This document shows positions 1-10,419 of a stretch of 64,000 bases of DNA, one piece after another. The position numbers and the translations under genes were made by a program. Every line of letters begins with the position of its first letter. Positions within the stretch are counted from its first letter, which is position 1. Below the pieces are notes generated by a model. It was not told the origin of the DNA, ran no database searches, and saw only the letters and a program-made list of their open reading frames with translations. Source of the DNA: Zygnema cylindricum. Taxonomy: Eukaryota; Streptophyta; Zygnematophyceae; Zygnematales; Zygnemataceae. The stretch spans positions 1 to 64,000 of the forward strand of contig JBBHKE010000890.1 of assembly GCA_037447655.1 (NCBI GenBank). Direction: 5' to 3'.

Positions 1-204
1 TTGATCAGCGACCGTACGACCGTTTGAATCTGACGGTGAAAAAAATTTGTTTGGTCTCAATGTTTTAATTGGTCCAATTTTTGGTACAAATGTTTTAATT
101 GATCAAAATAGGTCCGAATACAATATGGGTCTTAAGGTCATATTGTATGTTTTACATACAATAGGCATATTGTATGGGCCTACTTTCGCCTACTTTTGAA
201 CTAT
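1..204. mobile_element. Truncated MULE-type MITE (copy M1)
   Basis: This is the right part of a short non-coding repeat that runs off the window start. It ends in CCTACTTTTGAACTAT, the same terminus as the copies at 1428-1730 and 1751-2206. Its body, including the inverted segment around 120-180 (CATATTGTATG and its complement), reappears in reverse orientation at about 1440-1640. No coding capacity is seen. It is classed with the MULE-like MITEs because the 1428-1730 copy has a 9-bp target duplication; the left end of this copy is outside the window. Confidence 0.55.
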
Positions 205-1427
205 GGTCCAAACGATAATGTACGTAAATGTACGAAAAATATAAAACAGTTGTAATTAAATATACGGAATATACCAAAATCTACCCTAAAAACCATAAAA
301 ATCCCTTAAAGCCCTTAAACAACTCGAAAATGAACCGACATATACGGACACTGTACGAAATTGTACGACAACAGTACGACTGATAAGTAAGGTACGAATT
401 TTAGCACGAATGTTATTAAAATTGAAATTTTTTTATAGGCACTGTACGTAGTAATCGTTAGTTTACTTCGTGCATTTTATGCGCATAGGACATCTATGTG
501 TGACTTTGTCCCACGGCAAACGTCATCAATCGCGTAACTTTGTCCGACCTCACCGATCGCTTTGCATTCGCTTTTGAACGTTAGATCTTGATTACTCGTA
601 CCTAGATCTTGGTTACTCGAACTTATATCTTGGTTACTTGAACTAAGATCTTTGTTACTCGAACCTAGATCTTGGTTACGCGAACCTAGATCTTGGTTGC
701 TCAAACTTGTCAATGAATGTACACAAAGCCGCCACCTGCATTGTCTCTTCAACCGTTTATCCTTCGATTGTGACCGTCCGATGACGCGGTCCATGCGCGT
801 GTACCGGGCACGACAAACAGGACACGGTGTGACGGGGAAGCCGGACGATCTGGTGCCGTTAATTCTTTGCTCGATTTTGCGTCAACCTTTTGTTGTCTTG
901 GGTCGTGTTTAGAAATGTCTGTATGGACATCTAGATTAGTACAATAGTATTATACTTGGACGTTTTGAAGAAACAAAGGCAAGGTCCATGCCCTTATACA
1001 AAGGCATTGATTTAAAATTATCTCTAAAAATATACACAAATCATACTAAAAAGATATGCAAAATCGTGGAGTTGCCAGTCACCATCAAATAAGCTTTTCC
1101 GTACGATTTCTCAAACTTTAGTGCTTAACCCAAAGACGTGAAGATTCTTGTCGTTTACTCATCTGTTTAGAAGGTTGTCCCATGCACTTTTTTTTTCTAA
1201 TCGAATAATTTTTTTTTGTTTTTTAGCGCCTCTAACGCTAGTTTTTATCGTGACGTGTTCCTAGCATACTCTCTTTTTTTTGGTCAAAATCTTGGTGGAT
1301 ACCTTTGAACTGGGTCTACGCCAAGATCCGAAAAAAACAAAATTTCACTGCAGGACGTCACCTACTACGCTGTACTCAGATTCTCGGCAAATTCAATGCT
1401 GCCACGTGTCAAAGATGCACTACAAAC
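205..1427. other. AT-rich intergenic DNA, no supported gene
   Basis: No gene is supported here. The stretch contains many GTAC-containing words at 205-400, a 21-bp tandem repeat (581-706, listed separately) and T-rich runs near 1180-1290. The flanking MITE copies are in opposite orientation, so 1-1640 could alternatively be read as one element with long inverted ends. The 9-bp target duplication around the right copy argues that it is an independent insertion. Confidence 0.5.
581..706. repeat. 21-bp tandem repeat, six copies
   Basis: Six head-to-tail units of 21 bp have a core of TAGATCTTGGTTACTCGAAC; each differs from the consensus by 0-4 bases. Because 21 is divisible by three, the reverse strand reads as a seven-residue repeat (SNQDLGS-like) inside an open frame of about 105 codons (477-794, minus). 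The frame starts at an ATG but has no recognisable domain. The repeat alone is certain; coding is doubtful. Confidence 0.85.
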
Positions 1428-1730
1428 CATAGTTCAAAAGTAGGTGAAAGTAGTCCCATACAATATGCCTATTGTATGTAAAACATACAATATGATCTTA
1501 AGACCCATATTGTATTCGGACCTATTCGGACCATTTAAAACATTCGGACCAAAAATTGGACCAATTAAAACATTTGGACCAAAAAAATTTATTTACACCG
1601 TCAGATTTAGACGATCGGACGATCGTTGATCAAAGTAACGATCTATGAAGATCACATGAAAAGCCCATTACACAACTTTCGATAAAAGCACCGACCAAGC
1701 CTACCATAAAAACGCCTACTTTTGAACTAT
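1428..1730. mobile_element. MULE-type MITE with 9-bp TSD (copy M2)
   Basis: A 303-bp non-coding element begins CATAGTTCAAAAGTAGG and ends CCTACTTTTGAACTAT, so the termini are inverted repeats. It is flanked on both sides by the 9-bp direct repeat ACTACAAAC (1419-1427 and 1731-1739). A 9-bp target duplication is typical of Mutator-like elements. It has no transposase and would depend on an autonomous relative in trans. Confidence 0.75.
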
Positions 1731-1750
1731 ACTACAAACAGCCTCCACAT

Positions 1751-2206
1751 CATAGTTGAAAAGTAGGCGTTTCTATTGTAGGTCTTTTGTCGGCGTCTTC
1801 ATCGTAAGTTGTGTTATGGGCTTTTCACGTGATCGTCTTAAGTCGCTTCTTTGATCAACGACCGTCTGATCGTCCAAATCTGACGATAGTCCTATCGTAA
1901 GTTGTGTTATAGGTTTTTCATGTGATCTTCTTAGATTGCTACTTTGATCGGTGACCGTCCGATCGTCCTTATTTGACGTTTTAAATTAAAAGTAGCTCAA
2001 AACTCACTGAAAAAAATTTTTTTGTCCGTTTTTTTTTTCAAATTTAGACATGACGTTTAATTCTCTATAGATCCATCTGCAACTCAACCCTGTTACTATT
2101 TTATTTCATTTTGCGGCCAATACAATATGGGTCTTAAGGGTTGATTGTATTTTTTTCGTACAATAGGCATATTGTATGGGTGTACTTTCCCCTACTTTTG
2201 AACTAT
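1751..2206. mobile_element. MULE-type MITE, related copy (M3)
   Basis: This copy has the same ends as M2: CATAGTTGAAAAGTAGG on the left and CCTACTTTTGAACTAT on the right. Its first 130 bp form a near-inverted copy of about 1610-1730. A further partial copy of the same block lies at 1886-1975. No clear target duplication is visible, so it may be a rearranged or chimeric copy. Confidence 0.55.
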
Positions 2207-2215
2207 GCTCTACAC

Positions 2216-3304
2216 TACACCGTCGATCGTATTTAGCGTGTAGAAATTATTAGTGTGTAGAATAATTTAGTGTCATGTACACTAATTTTGACTTAGAAAA
2301 ATTTCGAAAAAAAGGTTATACACTAATTTTTCAACGAACGCCAATATGGTACAGCTGATTTGTTGAGAGGATATTCACATTAATATAGGTAAAAGTACAA
2401 ATTCTGACAATTCGTACACTGTCGCATACTTTGACTCTAATTAATTCCTAACTCTAATTTCAGTTTTTTAGGGTGTAGGAAATACACGACAAATAAATGT
2501 ACACTAAAAGAGGTACAAGTACGAATTCTTTTAATTCACAGGGCAGTTTTTTGTGTGATAGCAGATATTTTTTTTAAATATCCGTATTGTATAATTAAAA
2601 AGTACATTTTTATACGAACCGACATGTTCCGTACTCCACACTAATAAATATGGACATAAATTAAAATGTTGTACACTATTTGTTCATCTCGTAATTACAC
2701 CGCGAATTGTAATTAGAGTAAATTACTCTAATTCGGTCGCTCGAAATTTTGACTCTATCACATCAAATAGAGTAAGCGATTCTAATTTTTTCATTATTCT
2801 AATTTAGGTAAGGTTTAATTAGCGTTTTTAATTCTAATATATGTTCGTTTTAAATAGTGTGGAGTACGGACGACGTCCGACCGTGCAAAATTGTACTTTT
2901 ATAAGTTAAAAATTACAAATAATGATTTAATACAAGCCAGTATCATGTAACTGCGTTTTAACAAAACGAGTAGTGCGAACGTCATAGTGACGATAAACTG
3001 TACGTTTTGTCAGATTCTGTACGAATACCTTATTTACAGTAGAGGATACTAACTTGCCAAATTAGAGTACACCGCATAAATTAGAGTAAATTCCTTTTTG
3101 AAACAGCTCTATCACATAAATTAGAGTAAATTACTCTAATTATTTTTTTATCTTTTTTTACTCTAATTTTTTCATTACTCTAATTACGATGCGCTGTGTA
3201 GCGTACAGGAAAAATTAGTATCATTTGCTCTATTTTAGGTAAAACCCTGAAAATTTAGGGGCGCCGAATTAGTGTTCAACACGCTAAATACGATCGACGG
3301 TGTA
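2216..3304. mobile_element. Non-autonomous TIR DNA transposon
   Basis: The ends are inverted repeats of about 25 bp: the left begins TACACCGTCGATCG and the right ends with its complement CGATCGACGGTGTA. The interior is AT-rich with no open frame of note, and a second TIR element (2696-3200) is nested inside. The flanking three bases are CAC and CAG, so no clean target duplication is seen. The superfamily is undetermined. Confidence 0.65.
2696..3200. mobile_element. Nested TIR element related to 8125-8621
   Basis: It starts TACACCGCGAATTGTAATT and ends ATTACGATGCGCTGTGTA. The interior repeats the word AATTAGAGTAAATTACTCT. A related copy lies in reverse orientation at 8125-8621; both share a block around 2960-3010 / 8310-8390 (CAGTTTATCGTCACTATG and its complement). 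It carries no coding sequence. Confidence 0.6.
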
Positions 3305-4093
3305 CAGATTGTTTTTTTATTTTTATCTACAGACCGTCGCGCGTCTCCACGTTAACACGGAAATAAATCGGGCGGCAAAAATGGTACAAAATTTGACGCC
3401 TTCCGTACGTCATGCCGCGCTGGCGCGCATGTAATTTTCGTGGATCCAAGTGCAGTACAGTACTATAGCACCCGAAAACGAATATAGTTAAAATCGTACG
3501 GAATTAAATGAAATATTAAATTCATATAATGAGAGGTCGCCAGCATGGAATAGCTTCTTAATTGCGATACGTCACCACAGGTGCATATTAAATTTTGCCG
3601 CTGTTGTTCCTTTGTCATCCACGCCAGATCCACACTAAAAACGAACTAGGGCCGCAATTCTGTAAATGTGCGATCCCACCATGTGATGACAACGGTTCGC
3701 GCCTTAATTATCCGTACAGTTTTTGTACTATACATAAAGAATATCTTGAACGTTCCTTAAGATTCCATTTCTGTAATCCACAACCGACATTTCTGTATGC
3801 GCTTGGGCTTTGTCTCACATGGCATCCAATGGCCTTCGGCTCCATCGATTCGAATTTATTTGACTTATCAACTTAGGTGTCCAATTCGTACGGAATCTAT
3901 GCGCATAGGACATCTATGCTTATCAACGTTCAGATTGACCGTACGGTTTTTGTCACACGTGCGTCTGTTTCCTTCGGCAATAAATTGCGGAAGTCCATCA
4001 ACTTGAATCTCAAAGCGAGTGCCAACAAAAAACAAAAAGAAAAAAACACAGGAAAAAAAGACAGCGGGCATTCGCCAGAATAAACAAAAAGTC
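3305..4093. other. Upstream region of the secreted-protein gene
   Basis: No coding sequence is supported here. Short frames at 3595-4083 are unconvincing: some begin at TTG or GTG, and they overlap in several frames. The stretch probably holds the promoter and 5' UTR of the gene starting at 4094, but no definite TATA box could be chosen. Confidence 0.35.
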
Positions 4094-5057
4094 ATGGGGA
4101 AACCCGGGTTTTCCGGTTTCCGTCTCCTTGCGCTAGCTTGCACCACGTGTCTTGTTTCTATTTGCCCGCTAGCTCTCGCAGGAAGTGAGACTTCGACTCT
4201 TTCGAATGTCGTTTTTCGAGCGAAACCTGAAGGGTTGCGAGGTACAGTGGTTCCCCCTCGACTTTCCTTTATTTTATTTTAGTCTTTGACTCAAGAACGA
4301 AGCTTTATGGGTGTTGTGTGGTTTTTTTTCCCGCCCTTTTTATTTCAACATTTATTGTCGACATTGTTTTCCACACTAATCTTTAACTAATCAACCAATG
4401 CTCGACGGGTGTTGTGTGGTTTTTGTCGTTTGCGGATCAATCTAAGACTAATTGTATTGTCATTTTAGTGAGCACCTCCTATCATCATTTTTATTTTCTT
4501 TGCTTATTTAAATGTCCATTTTAATTCGTTGTACGTTCGTTTCCTATTTGTTCTATTTCTGTTTGTTTTTGTGTCGTTTTTTGGTTTTTTATTTCTTTTA
4601 TTTCCTTCGTTACTTGTTTCCGCCTTCGCTTCTTTCCATTTCCATAGTATTGATTTATCTTATTTCCGTTTTTTTGTTCGTTTTATGCCCGTTTATATCC
4701 GTTTTAAATCGGTTTATTCAACATTTTCCAGGCGGCTCATCGGCAAGAAACCAAATCACGCAAACTGCAACAATGGGAACATGGATCTCAATCTGGCAAA
4801 AACCCCAATTTAAGGGGACCACTAGACGACAAAGAGCCGTACCCGGATGCCAAAATCTCCAATCTCCGTTTAAGGCGAAAGTGCTGTCCATGAAAATAGA
4901 GTGGAACGTAAAAGATTCGTTTCCACTCCATTCTATGTGTAAAGCTGTATATTTTTGGACTGACGTCAATTGTTACGGATGGGGTATATACTGGACTGTT
5001 CCCGGAAATGTCGGGAATCCGAATAAATACGATTATCCGGTTTATTCGTATTCGTGA
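4094..5057 (+). CDS. Small secreted protein, possible beta/gamma-crystallin-like fold (two exons)
   Basis: Exon 1 is 4094-4241 and exon 2 is 4732-5057. The 490-bp intron starts GTACAG and ends TTTTCCAG, and both junctions are phase 1, so the frame stays open for 157 residues. The start is the first ATG before a clear signal peptide: basic N-terminus, hydrophobic core LLALACTTCLVSICPLALA, likely cleavage after ALA. The mature part contains two matches to the Greek-key pattern (aromatic)xxxx(F/C)xG, namely WQKPQFKG and WTDVNCYG, as in beta/gamma-crystallin domains. It has three cysteines. A strong donor-like GTGAGT at 5054 and an acceptor at about 5179 allow an alternative third exon that would replace the last residue and add about a dozen more. 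Function is unknown; extracellular location is inferred from the signal peptide. Confidence 0.5.
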
Positions 5058-5230
5058 GTTTCTTTTTGTTTTTTTTTTTTTTTTTTGTATTTGATCTTGT
5101 TGAATGCAACGTTGCTGAATTTTATTTTTTATAAAACTAGATTCCTTTATTTTTTTTTCATTTGTTTTTTGTTTTTCAGGTGGTTCAACTTTTTTGTACT
5201 GATTTGCAGGTTTTGTCCATAGGATTTGAT

Positions 5231-5302
5231 GGGGGCGGAAGAGAGAGGGAGGGAGAGAGGGAGGGAGAGAGGGAGGGAGGGAGGGAGGGAGGGAGAGGGA
5301 CT
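5231..5302. repeat. GA/GGGA-rich microsatellite
   Basis: A purine run of GAGA and GGGA units covers about 70 bp. It contains more than six GGG tracts separated by 1-5 bases, so G-quadruplex or triplex formation is possible on this strand. It lies just downstream of the secreted-protein gene. Confidence 0.85.
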
Positions 5303-5777
5303 CTTTTTGGAAAAACTGTCATCGACCGTAAGTTCATTGGATACAAGTGCATCGTTAGAAAAGAGAACAAAAAAGCGAAAAACAAAAAAAAGAAAAGGGG
5401 GACGTGATTTTTTATTTTTTTTGTGCGAGTTTTTGTATCTGTTTGCATTATGAAATTTCAAAATTCCAGTTTTGGTTTCCGGTTTCATTTTCCGTATTTT
5501 TATATCTTTTGGTTTTTCAATTTTTCACTTTTTCAGTTTTAGCGGTGGGGATTCGTATGACAGGTCAAAAAATGGAACAAATGTCGAGAAATTTCCTTTT
5601 TGTTTCTAATTTTATATTTTCCTCTTTCATTTCACGTCAAATGTGATTTTTTTCATTTTAACTTAAGACTCCGTGTCAGAAGTGACAGTGACTGGCACGT
5701 AACACCCCTTATCACGTGTGAATATTTGTCTTACAATTTGTTAACTGGTTGCATGTGTTGGATTGGCACGTGAAGCC
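5303..5777. other. T-rich intergenic DNA
   Basis: Low-complexity T-rich DNA (TTTTT, CAGTTTTT words) runs to about 5680. A lone SINE-tail-like sequence follows (GGCACGTGAAGCCGGTCC, 5764-5781). No gene is seen. It may contain the 3' UTR of the upstream gene. Confidence 0.4.
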
Positions 5778-6035
5778 GGTCCAATACGGGGTAGAATGTG
5801 ATACGTCACACTCGAAGCCGCATAAAATAATAGGTACGGACGGTCCAATACGGGGTAGAATGTGATACGTCACACTCGAAGCCGCCTAAAATAAATAGGT
5901 ACGGACGGTCCAATACGGGGTAGAATGTGATGCGTCACACTCGGAGCCGCATAAAATAATAGGTACGGACTGTCCAATACGGGGTAGAATGTGATACGTC
6001 ACACTCGAAGCCGCCTAAAATAAATAGGTACGGAC
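5778..6035 (+). repeat. Tandem array of SINE 3'-tail units (4 x 64-65 bp)
   Basis: Four head-to-tail units each contain CCAATACGGGGTAGAATGTG, ACGTCACACTCG (ATGCGTCACACTCGG in the third) and end near TAGGTACGGAC. Period is 64, 65, 64 bp. The same sequence forms the 3' tail of the SINE copy at 6330-6600, so this is an array of SINE tails upstream of a complete SINE. Only the tail is amplified; no tRNA-like head occurs inside the array. Confidence 0.85.
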
Positions 6036-6046
6036 CCGCTAGGCTC

Positions 6047-6322
6047 TACATCGAGCTGATGGCACAGGGGGTAGTGCGCTGACAGCTCAAGTCAGAGGTC
6101 CCAGGTTCCAGCCTTGGCTGGCTCAATTTTCCCTAGTATGGGACATGCCAAATCACAGATTTCTAGGAAATCTAACATGGTATAAAAGCCAGCGGGATTG
6201 CGGATGGTTTGACCGGCTTTCCCGTGAGTGGGTGTTTTGGATCGGCACGTGAAGCTGGTCCAATACGAGGTAGAATATGGAATATCCATACTCGAACCGC
6301 CCGTAATAAATGGGTACAGACC
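6047..6322 (+). mobile_element. tRNA-derived SINE, copy 1
   Basis: It starts with a tRNA-like head: box A-like TGGCACAGGGGGTAGTGC near 6059, box B-like CAGGTTCCAGCC near 6110. A body follows (CTAGTATGGGACATGCC, then a GGGATTGCGGATGG block) and a tail (CACGTGAAGCTGGTCC to AATAAATGGGTAC). There is no coding capacity; copying would need LINE enzymes. It directly follows the tandem tail array and is followed by a second copy in the same orientation. Confidence 0.75.
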
Positions 6323-6329
6323 CGCCAGT

Positions 6330-6600
6330 CTCAACATCGAGCTGGTGGCACAGTGGTAGTGCCTTCGTAGCTAAAGTGAAAGGTCTTAGATTCGAACCCT
6401 GGTCGGCTCAATTTTACCTAGTATGGGAGATGCCGAATCTCGAATTTCTTGGAAATCAGCATGATATCAAAGCCAACGGGATTGCGGATGGTTTGATTGG
6501 CTTTCCCGCGAGGGTGGGTGTTGAATTGGCACGTGAAGCCGGTTCAATACGGGGTAGAATGTGATACGTCACACTCGAAGCTCCTTAAAATAAATAGGTA
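6330..6600 (+). mobile_element. tRNA-derived SINE, copy 2
   Basis: This is the best-preserved copy. The head has TGGCACAGTGGTAGTGCC (box A) and GATTCGAACCCTGG (box B). The body has CTAGTATGGGAGATGCC and GGGATTGCGGATGGTTTG. The tail has CACGTGAAGCCGG and GTGATACGTCACACTCG, ending AAAATAAATAGGTAC. The tail is the unit amplified at 5778-6035. Box A and box B spacing fits a pol III internal promoter. Confidence 0.8.
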
Positions 6601-6726
6601 CGAGTGGCACAATGGTTAGTGCGATGACAGCTCAAGTCAAAGGTCTCATGTTCGAGCCCTTGCCGGCTTGATTTTCCCTAGTATGGGACATGTCGAATCT
6701 CGGATTTCTAGGAAATCTAACATCAT
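6601..6726 (+). mobile_element. tRNA-derived SINE, copy 3 (3'-truncated)
   Basis: This copy holds only the tRNA-like head (GTGGCACAATGGTTAGTGCG, then CATGTTCGAGCCC) and the first part of the body (CTAGTATGGGACATGTC to CTAGGAAATCTAACAT). It is joined head to tail with copy 2 and ends at about 6726, where similarity stops. The tail is missing. Confidence 0.7.
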
Positions 6727-8124
6727 TGTCTTCCCACTGGGTTGTTTCAAATAGTCTTTAAATATTTGTATGATTTTGTTTGATTCCCCACCAGCTTTCA
6801 ACGGTAATTTGCACCATAATTGAAATATAATGGAATATGTGCCTTTTTGTATAGAGGTGGATGTTCGGATGACATTGTTTATGTCATCCTACTGGAGTTT
6901 TTGTGAAACAGTAAACACAATTATCAATTTTGGTTTATTATTGGTGATTTATAAGGATTGTCATGGCGCATCATATCGGACACATATTTTTTTTCTTTTT
7001 TCAAGAGAAAAAAAAGAGTGCCACTTTTCAGAGTGTACGAATAATAAACCGATGGATGGCCACAAGGCCCCAAGGTTTGTGTATATTCCTTACAGGAATT
7101 ATCTTATCAAAGATAGTCCGAGATTGGGGTTAAGAAAAAGATTGAAAAGGGAAACCCATCGAAACAGAAAATAGAATATGCAAATTGGCAACCACCTATG
7201 AATTGCACATTAACCAAAACATAAATAGATGATATGTGGCAAGAAGTAAACTACAACAAAGCAATATGCCAAGCAAAGCAATATGCCAAGCATACAGTTC
7301 CTACACTAATTAGGGTTCAGCCACAACGTAGAAATGAAAGCAGTGCAGAGTGGTCGCAACAAAAATCCACTTAAGAAGATGAAAAAAAAGTTGAAGGGAA
7401 AACCATACAGGTCTCAGCCAAAGCGATGTAGATTAATGCGTAAGGCTTCATAGAAAGATTAAAGTGTTAACGAGAACTAGACGCTTTTACCCTAAGGTGG
7501 AAATTGCCTCCAATGACAATTTCACAGGAAAAAGAATGGTGGCAAAAACGATGACAACTCTCCAATATTAGAAATTCCTCTCTCCAATATTGGAAATTCC
7601 TGTATTGTGAAAAGTGTGTACTGTGAAAACTGTTAAATTGTGAGTACAGAATAACCTAAAATTCACTAAGTACTAAAGTGTATGCCTAAGCAAGATTAAC
7701 TAATATGTGTGTAGCGTCCTATGTGAGAAATGCGTCGTAGTTTGGATTTGGTTAATAGGCGGCCAGAATTCGATGCCTTTTATCCAAAATCTACAACCTA
7801 TTGATAAAAACAGTTCCTACCTACATGCGAACGCATAAACCTCAAATGATTCACGACTTAAGTGTTGACCAATCACGTCATGCTATCGAAAATGAAAGTC
7901 GGCTTGTTCGTACATTTGAATTATTGCGACTGTTGGTTCACATTCGCGTCGACGGCCAAGATGACTCATTTCAATCATTCTTTCACCTTCATGTCGATGG
8001 TCGAGATGATTATTCGAGAGAATGTATTGTTTTTGTCGTTGAAGGATACAGAAGACATTTGTACGATGGAGAATGTACGTAAAGACATGCGACACCCAAA
8101 ATCACACCCAAATACAAATTAGTG
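6727..8124. other. Unrecognised AT-rich DNA
   Basis: No gene or mobile element is recognised. Two small direct duplications are seen: AAGCAATATGCCAAGC near 7259-7290, and a ~24-bp pair containing CTCTCCAATATT near 7557-7603. Frames at 6830-7174 and 7801-8122 have no recognisable protein features and overlap one another. Confidence 0.4.
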
Positions 8125-8621
8125 TACACCGCGAATCGTAATTAGAGTAAAGAAAAAATTAGAGTAAAAAAAGAGAAAAAAATAATTAGAGTTATGAACT
8201 CTTATTTGTGTGATAGAACTTTTTCAAAAATGAATTTACTCTAATTTAATTCAGTATAATAATTTGACATGCTGAATATCTCTACGGTAGATTAGGTATT
8301 CATAAAAAATCTGACAAAACATACAGTTTATCGTCACTATGAAGTTTGCACTACGCGGTTTGTTAAAGCGAAGTTACATGATAACAGCCAGTATTAAATC
8401 ATTGTTTTTGCACTTTTTTACTAAATAAAGTACAATTTTGCACCAACCGTACGCCACACTATTTAAAATGGCAGTGTATTAAGGTTATTAACGCCCATTT
8501 AAAAAGTACCTTAAATAACGTAAAGAATAATTTAGAATAATGTACTCAATTTATGGTGATAGAGTCAAAATTTGGGGTGACAGAATTAACGTATATTATT
8601 ATAATTACGATTCGCGGTGTA
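8125..8621. mobile_element. TIR DNA transposon (497 bp) with 3-bp direct repeat
   Basis: The left end is TACACCGCGAATCGTAATTA and the right end TAATTACGATTCGCGGTGTA, a perfect 20-bp inverted repeat. The three bases GTG occur on both sides (8122-8124 and 8622-8624), consistent with a 3-bp target duplication as in PIF/Harbinger-like elements; the assignment stays tentative because the target is not TWA. The interior matches the reverse complement of 2696-3200. Confidence 0.7.
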
Positions 8622-10417
8622 GTGGTCGTTTGTGCCTAAAAAGATATATCGACGTGATTGAACCCAACCAACGCATTACTCTGATTGGTCACACTTCCCT
8701 CTCTTTGTGTGAATGTTCGAATACTGGTAAGGACACAGAAAGAATGGAGGTCCTCTTCCATGCACTCATCAGTAAATGTCACAATTACGTGTGTTTAGTG
8801 GAACAAGACGTCATTTTCCGATTGGATGATGGGGTCGGTATGCATAACCAGACTTTTCCGTATCCATCTACAAACACTCGGAAAGAAAAAATTGTCTTCC
8901 ATTGATCTTAGCTCGAAAACTGATTCCCACCATGGCTCATTTTGCCACGTACATACCTGCATTTTTTGGTAACTTTTTGGGTGTTGGGATACTTGGCTCA
9001 CTTTGGGAAAAGGAAATCTTACCATCCAATTCTCCCATTTTTGAGATATTTGACAACTCTGGTTAGTTATTCACTTTTGTGAATTCGATAGAATCTACGA
9101 ACATACATTGCAAATTCCACTGTCTTCTATTTCTATACCTTTGTCGGTTTAGTTTTATCCTTCGAGATTCTCTCTAATCAATTGGAAATCGGTACAACTT
9201 AATTTTCACCAAGACGGTTTTGTCATTTGTGATGTTTTTGTCGAAATGAACACCTCTCTTTTGTTATGTCTATGTAAAACCATTTTGGTGAAACACTACA
9301 ATTATGTTGATAGTGATCCACTCGCTCAAAAAGCATACGAGCATCTTTGCAACCTGTTCCACTCGTAATACCCTCACTTATTGCCTAGATCTGCCTTTAT
9401 TCATATGCATACGGCCTTCCTATGTGACACTCGACTATTTAGCAATGACCTTGTACTTTATGTCAAACCTATTGATTTGAATCTTTTGTGCAAACAAAGG
9501 AGTTGGGTTGGTGGATCCTACCACAAGATTATTTTTTGAAGTTGTGTGAATTATTCACTTTCTCCAATGATTAGATCGACCGCTTTGATAAAGCTTGGAG
9601 AATGAAGTCGCTTATAATGATCTTCGAACTGTGGTTTTGGCTGATTATAAGCTGATTGAGCAATTATTGAGCACACGCGTTATCATTGACGTTGCTCGCA
9701 ATGGTCCCCTCGCACATCAAGTTGGTTCCAACCGGACAAACTTGATTGTTGTTGGTCCACTTTGGCCAGTAATTCAGTAATCTGTTCACCTTCTACAAAC
9801 ATTCATAATGCGCTTTTTCCTATCCATCGAGTTCAAAATTGCACAAAACTAGATCGCCCACCTAGTTAAAACATCAATATCATAAGTTAACCATTGAAAG
9901 TCCTTCCTACATTGTTGGCATATCGCATTCTCTCAAGATAGTTATGCATGTTTCATAATGTCTATACAAGAGGTCTAGATCAGCCTACTGCGATTAAATT
10001 AAACATTTTATGCACTTTTCACAAAGTAGATGCAATGCACACTCTAGCAGTAATGCACATTCTCCCATCGAGTTACAGACCCTCAATCTCTCTCATTTTT
10101 CTTTGGCTTAAGGTTTATAGTAGGTAGGTACACAAAAGGACATGTCCAAACTCGCTTAGGGAATTCACCACCTGCTTCACCTCATGCCCCTTCATCTATG
10201 TCACGTCGTATCCTATCGGCACATTATTATTGGATATGGTATCACGAATAATAAACTGCCGCCATGCTAATTTTTTTTGGTGTATAAATGTGGTTGCGCG
10301 CAGGTACGAATGTGTTCTTTTGAAGAGTTACTGCCGCGAATTACGTGGAGGTACGGAATTGAATGGTCAGTTGAGCGTCGATGACCATACTTATGATTTT
10401 TTGTCGCGAAATTTTTT
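8622..10417. other. Unrecognised intergenic DNA
   Basis: No supported gene. The frame 8540-8905 begins inside the TIR element and runs out of it, so it is unlikely to be a native gene; its translation has no recognised motif. Another short frame (9595-9780) is equally featureless. Possibly very old repeat DNA. Confidence 0.4.
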
Positions 10418-10419
10418 GA

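Noticed and set aside
581-706. CRISPR-like array
   Set aside because: The units are directly contiguous with no unique spacers, so it is an ordinary tandem repeat.
1-1640. One 1.6-kb transposon with about 210-bp terminal inverted repeats
   Set aside because: The right repeat belongs to a 303-bp unit with its own 9-bp target duplication, so separate MITE copies explain the inverted similarity better. Not fully excluded.
3595-4083. Overlapping short frames upstream of the secreted-protein gene
   Set aside because: Some start at TTG or GTG and they overlap in several frames without protein-like features; this is more likely promoter and 5' UTR.
6330-6410. Functional tRNA gene in the SINE head
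   Set aside because: Box A and B are present but the acceptor and anticodon arms do not pair as in a tRNA, and the sequence is repeated with a SINE body and tail.
8540-8905. 121-codon open frame starting at an ATG
   Set aside because: It starts inside a TIR transposon and crosses its right end; no domain or homologue is recognised.
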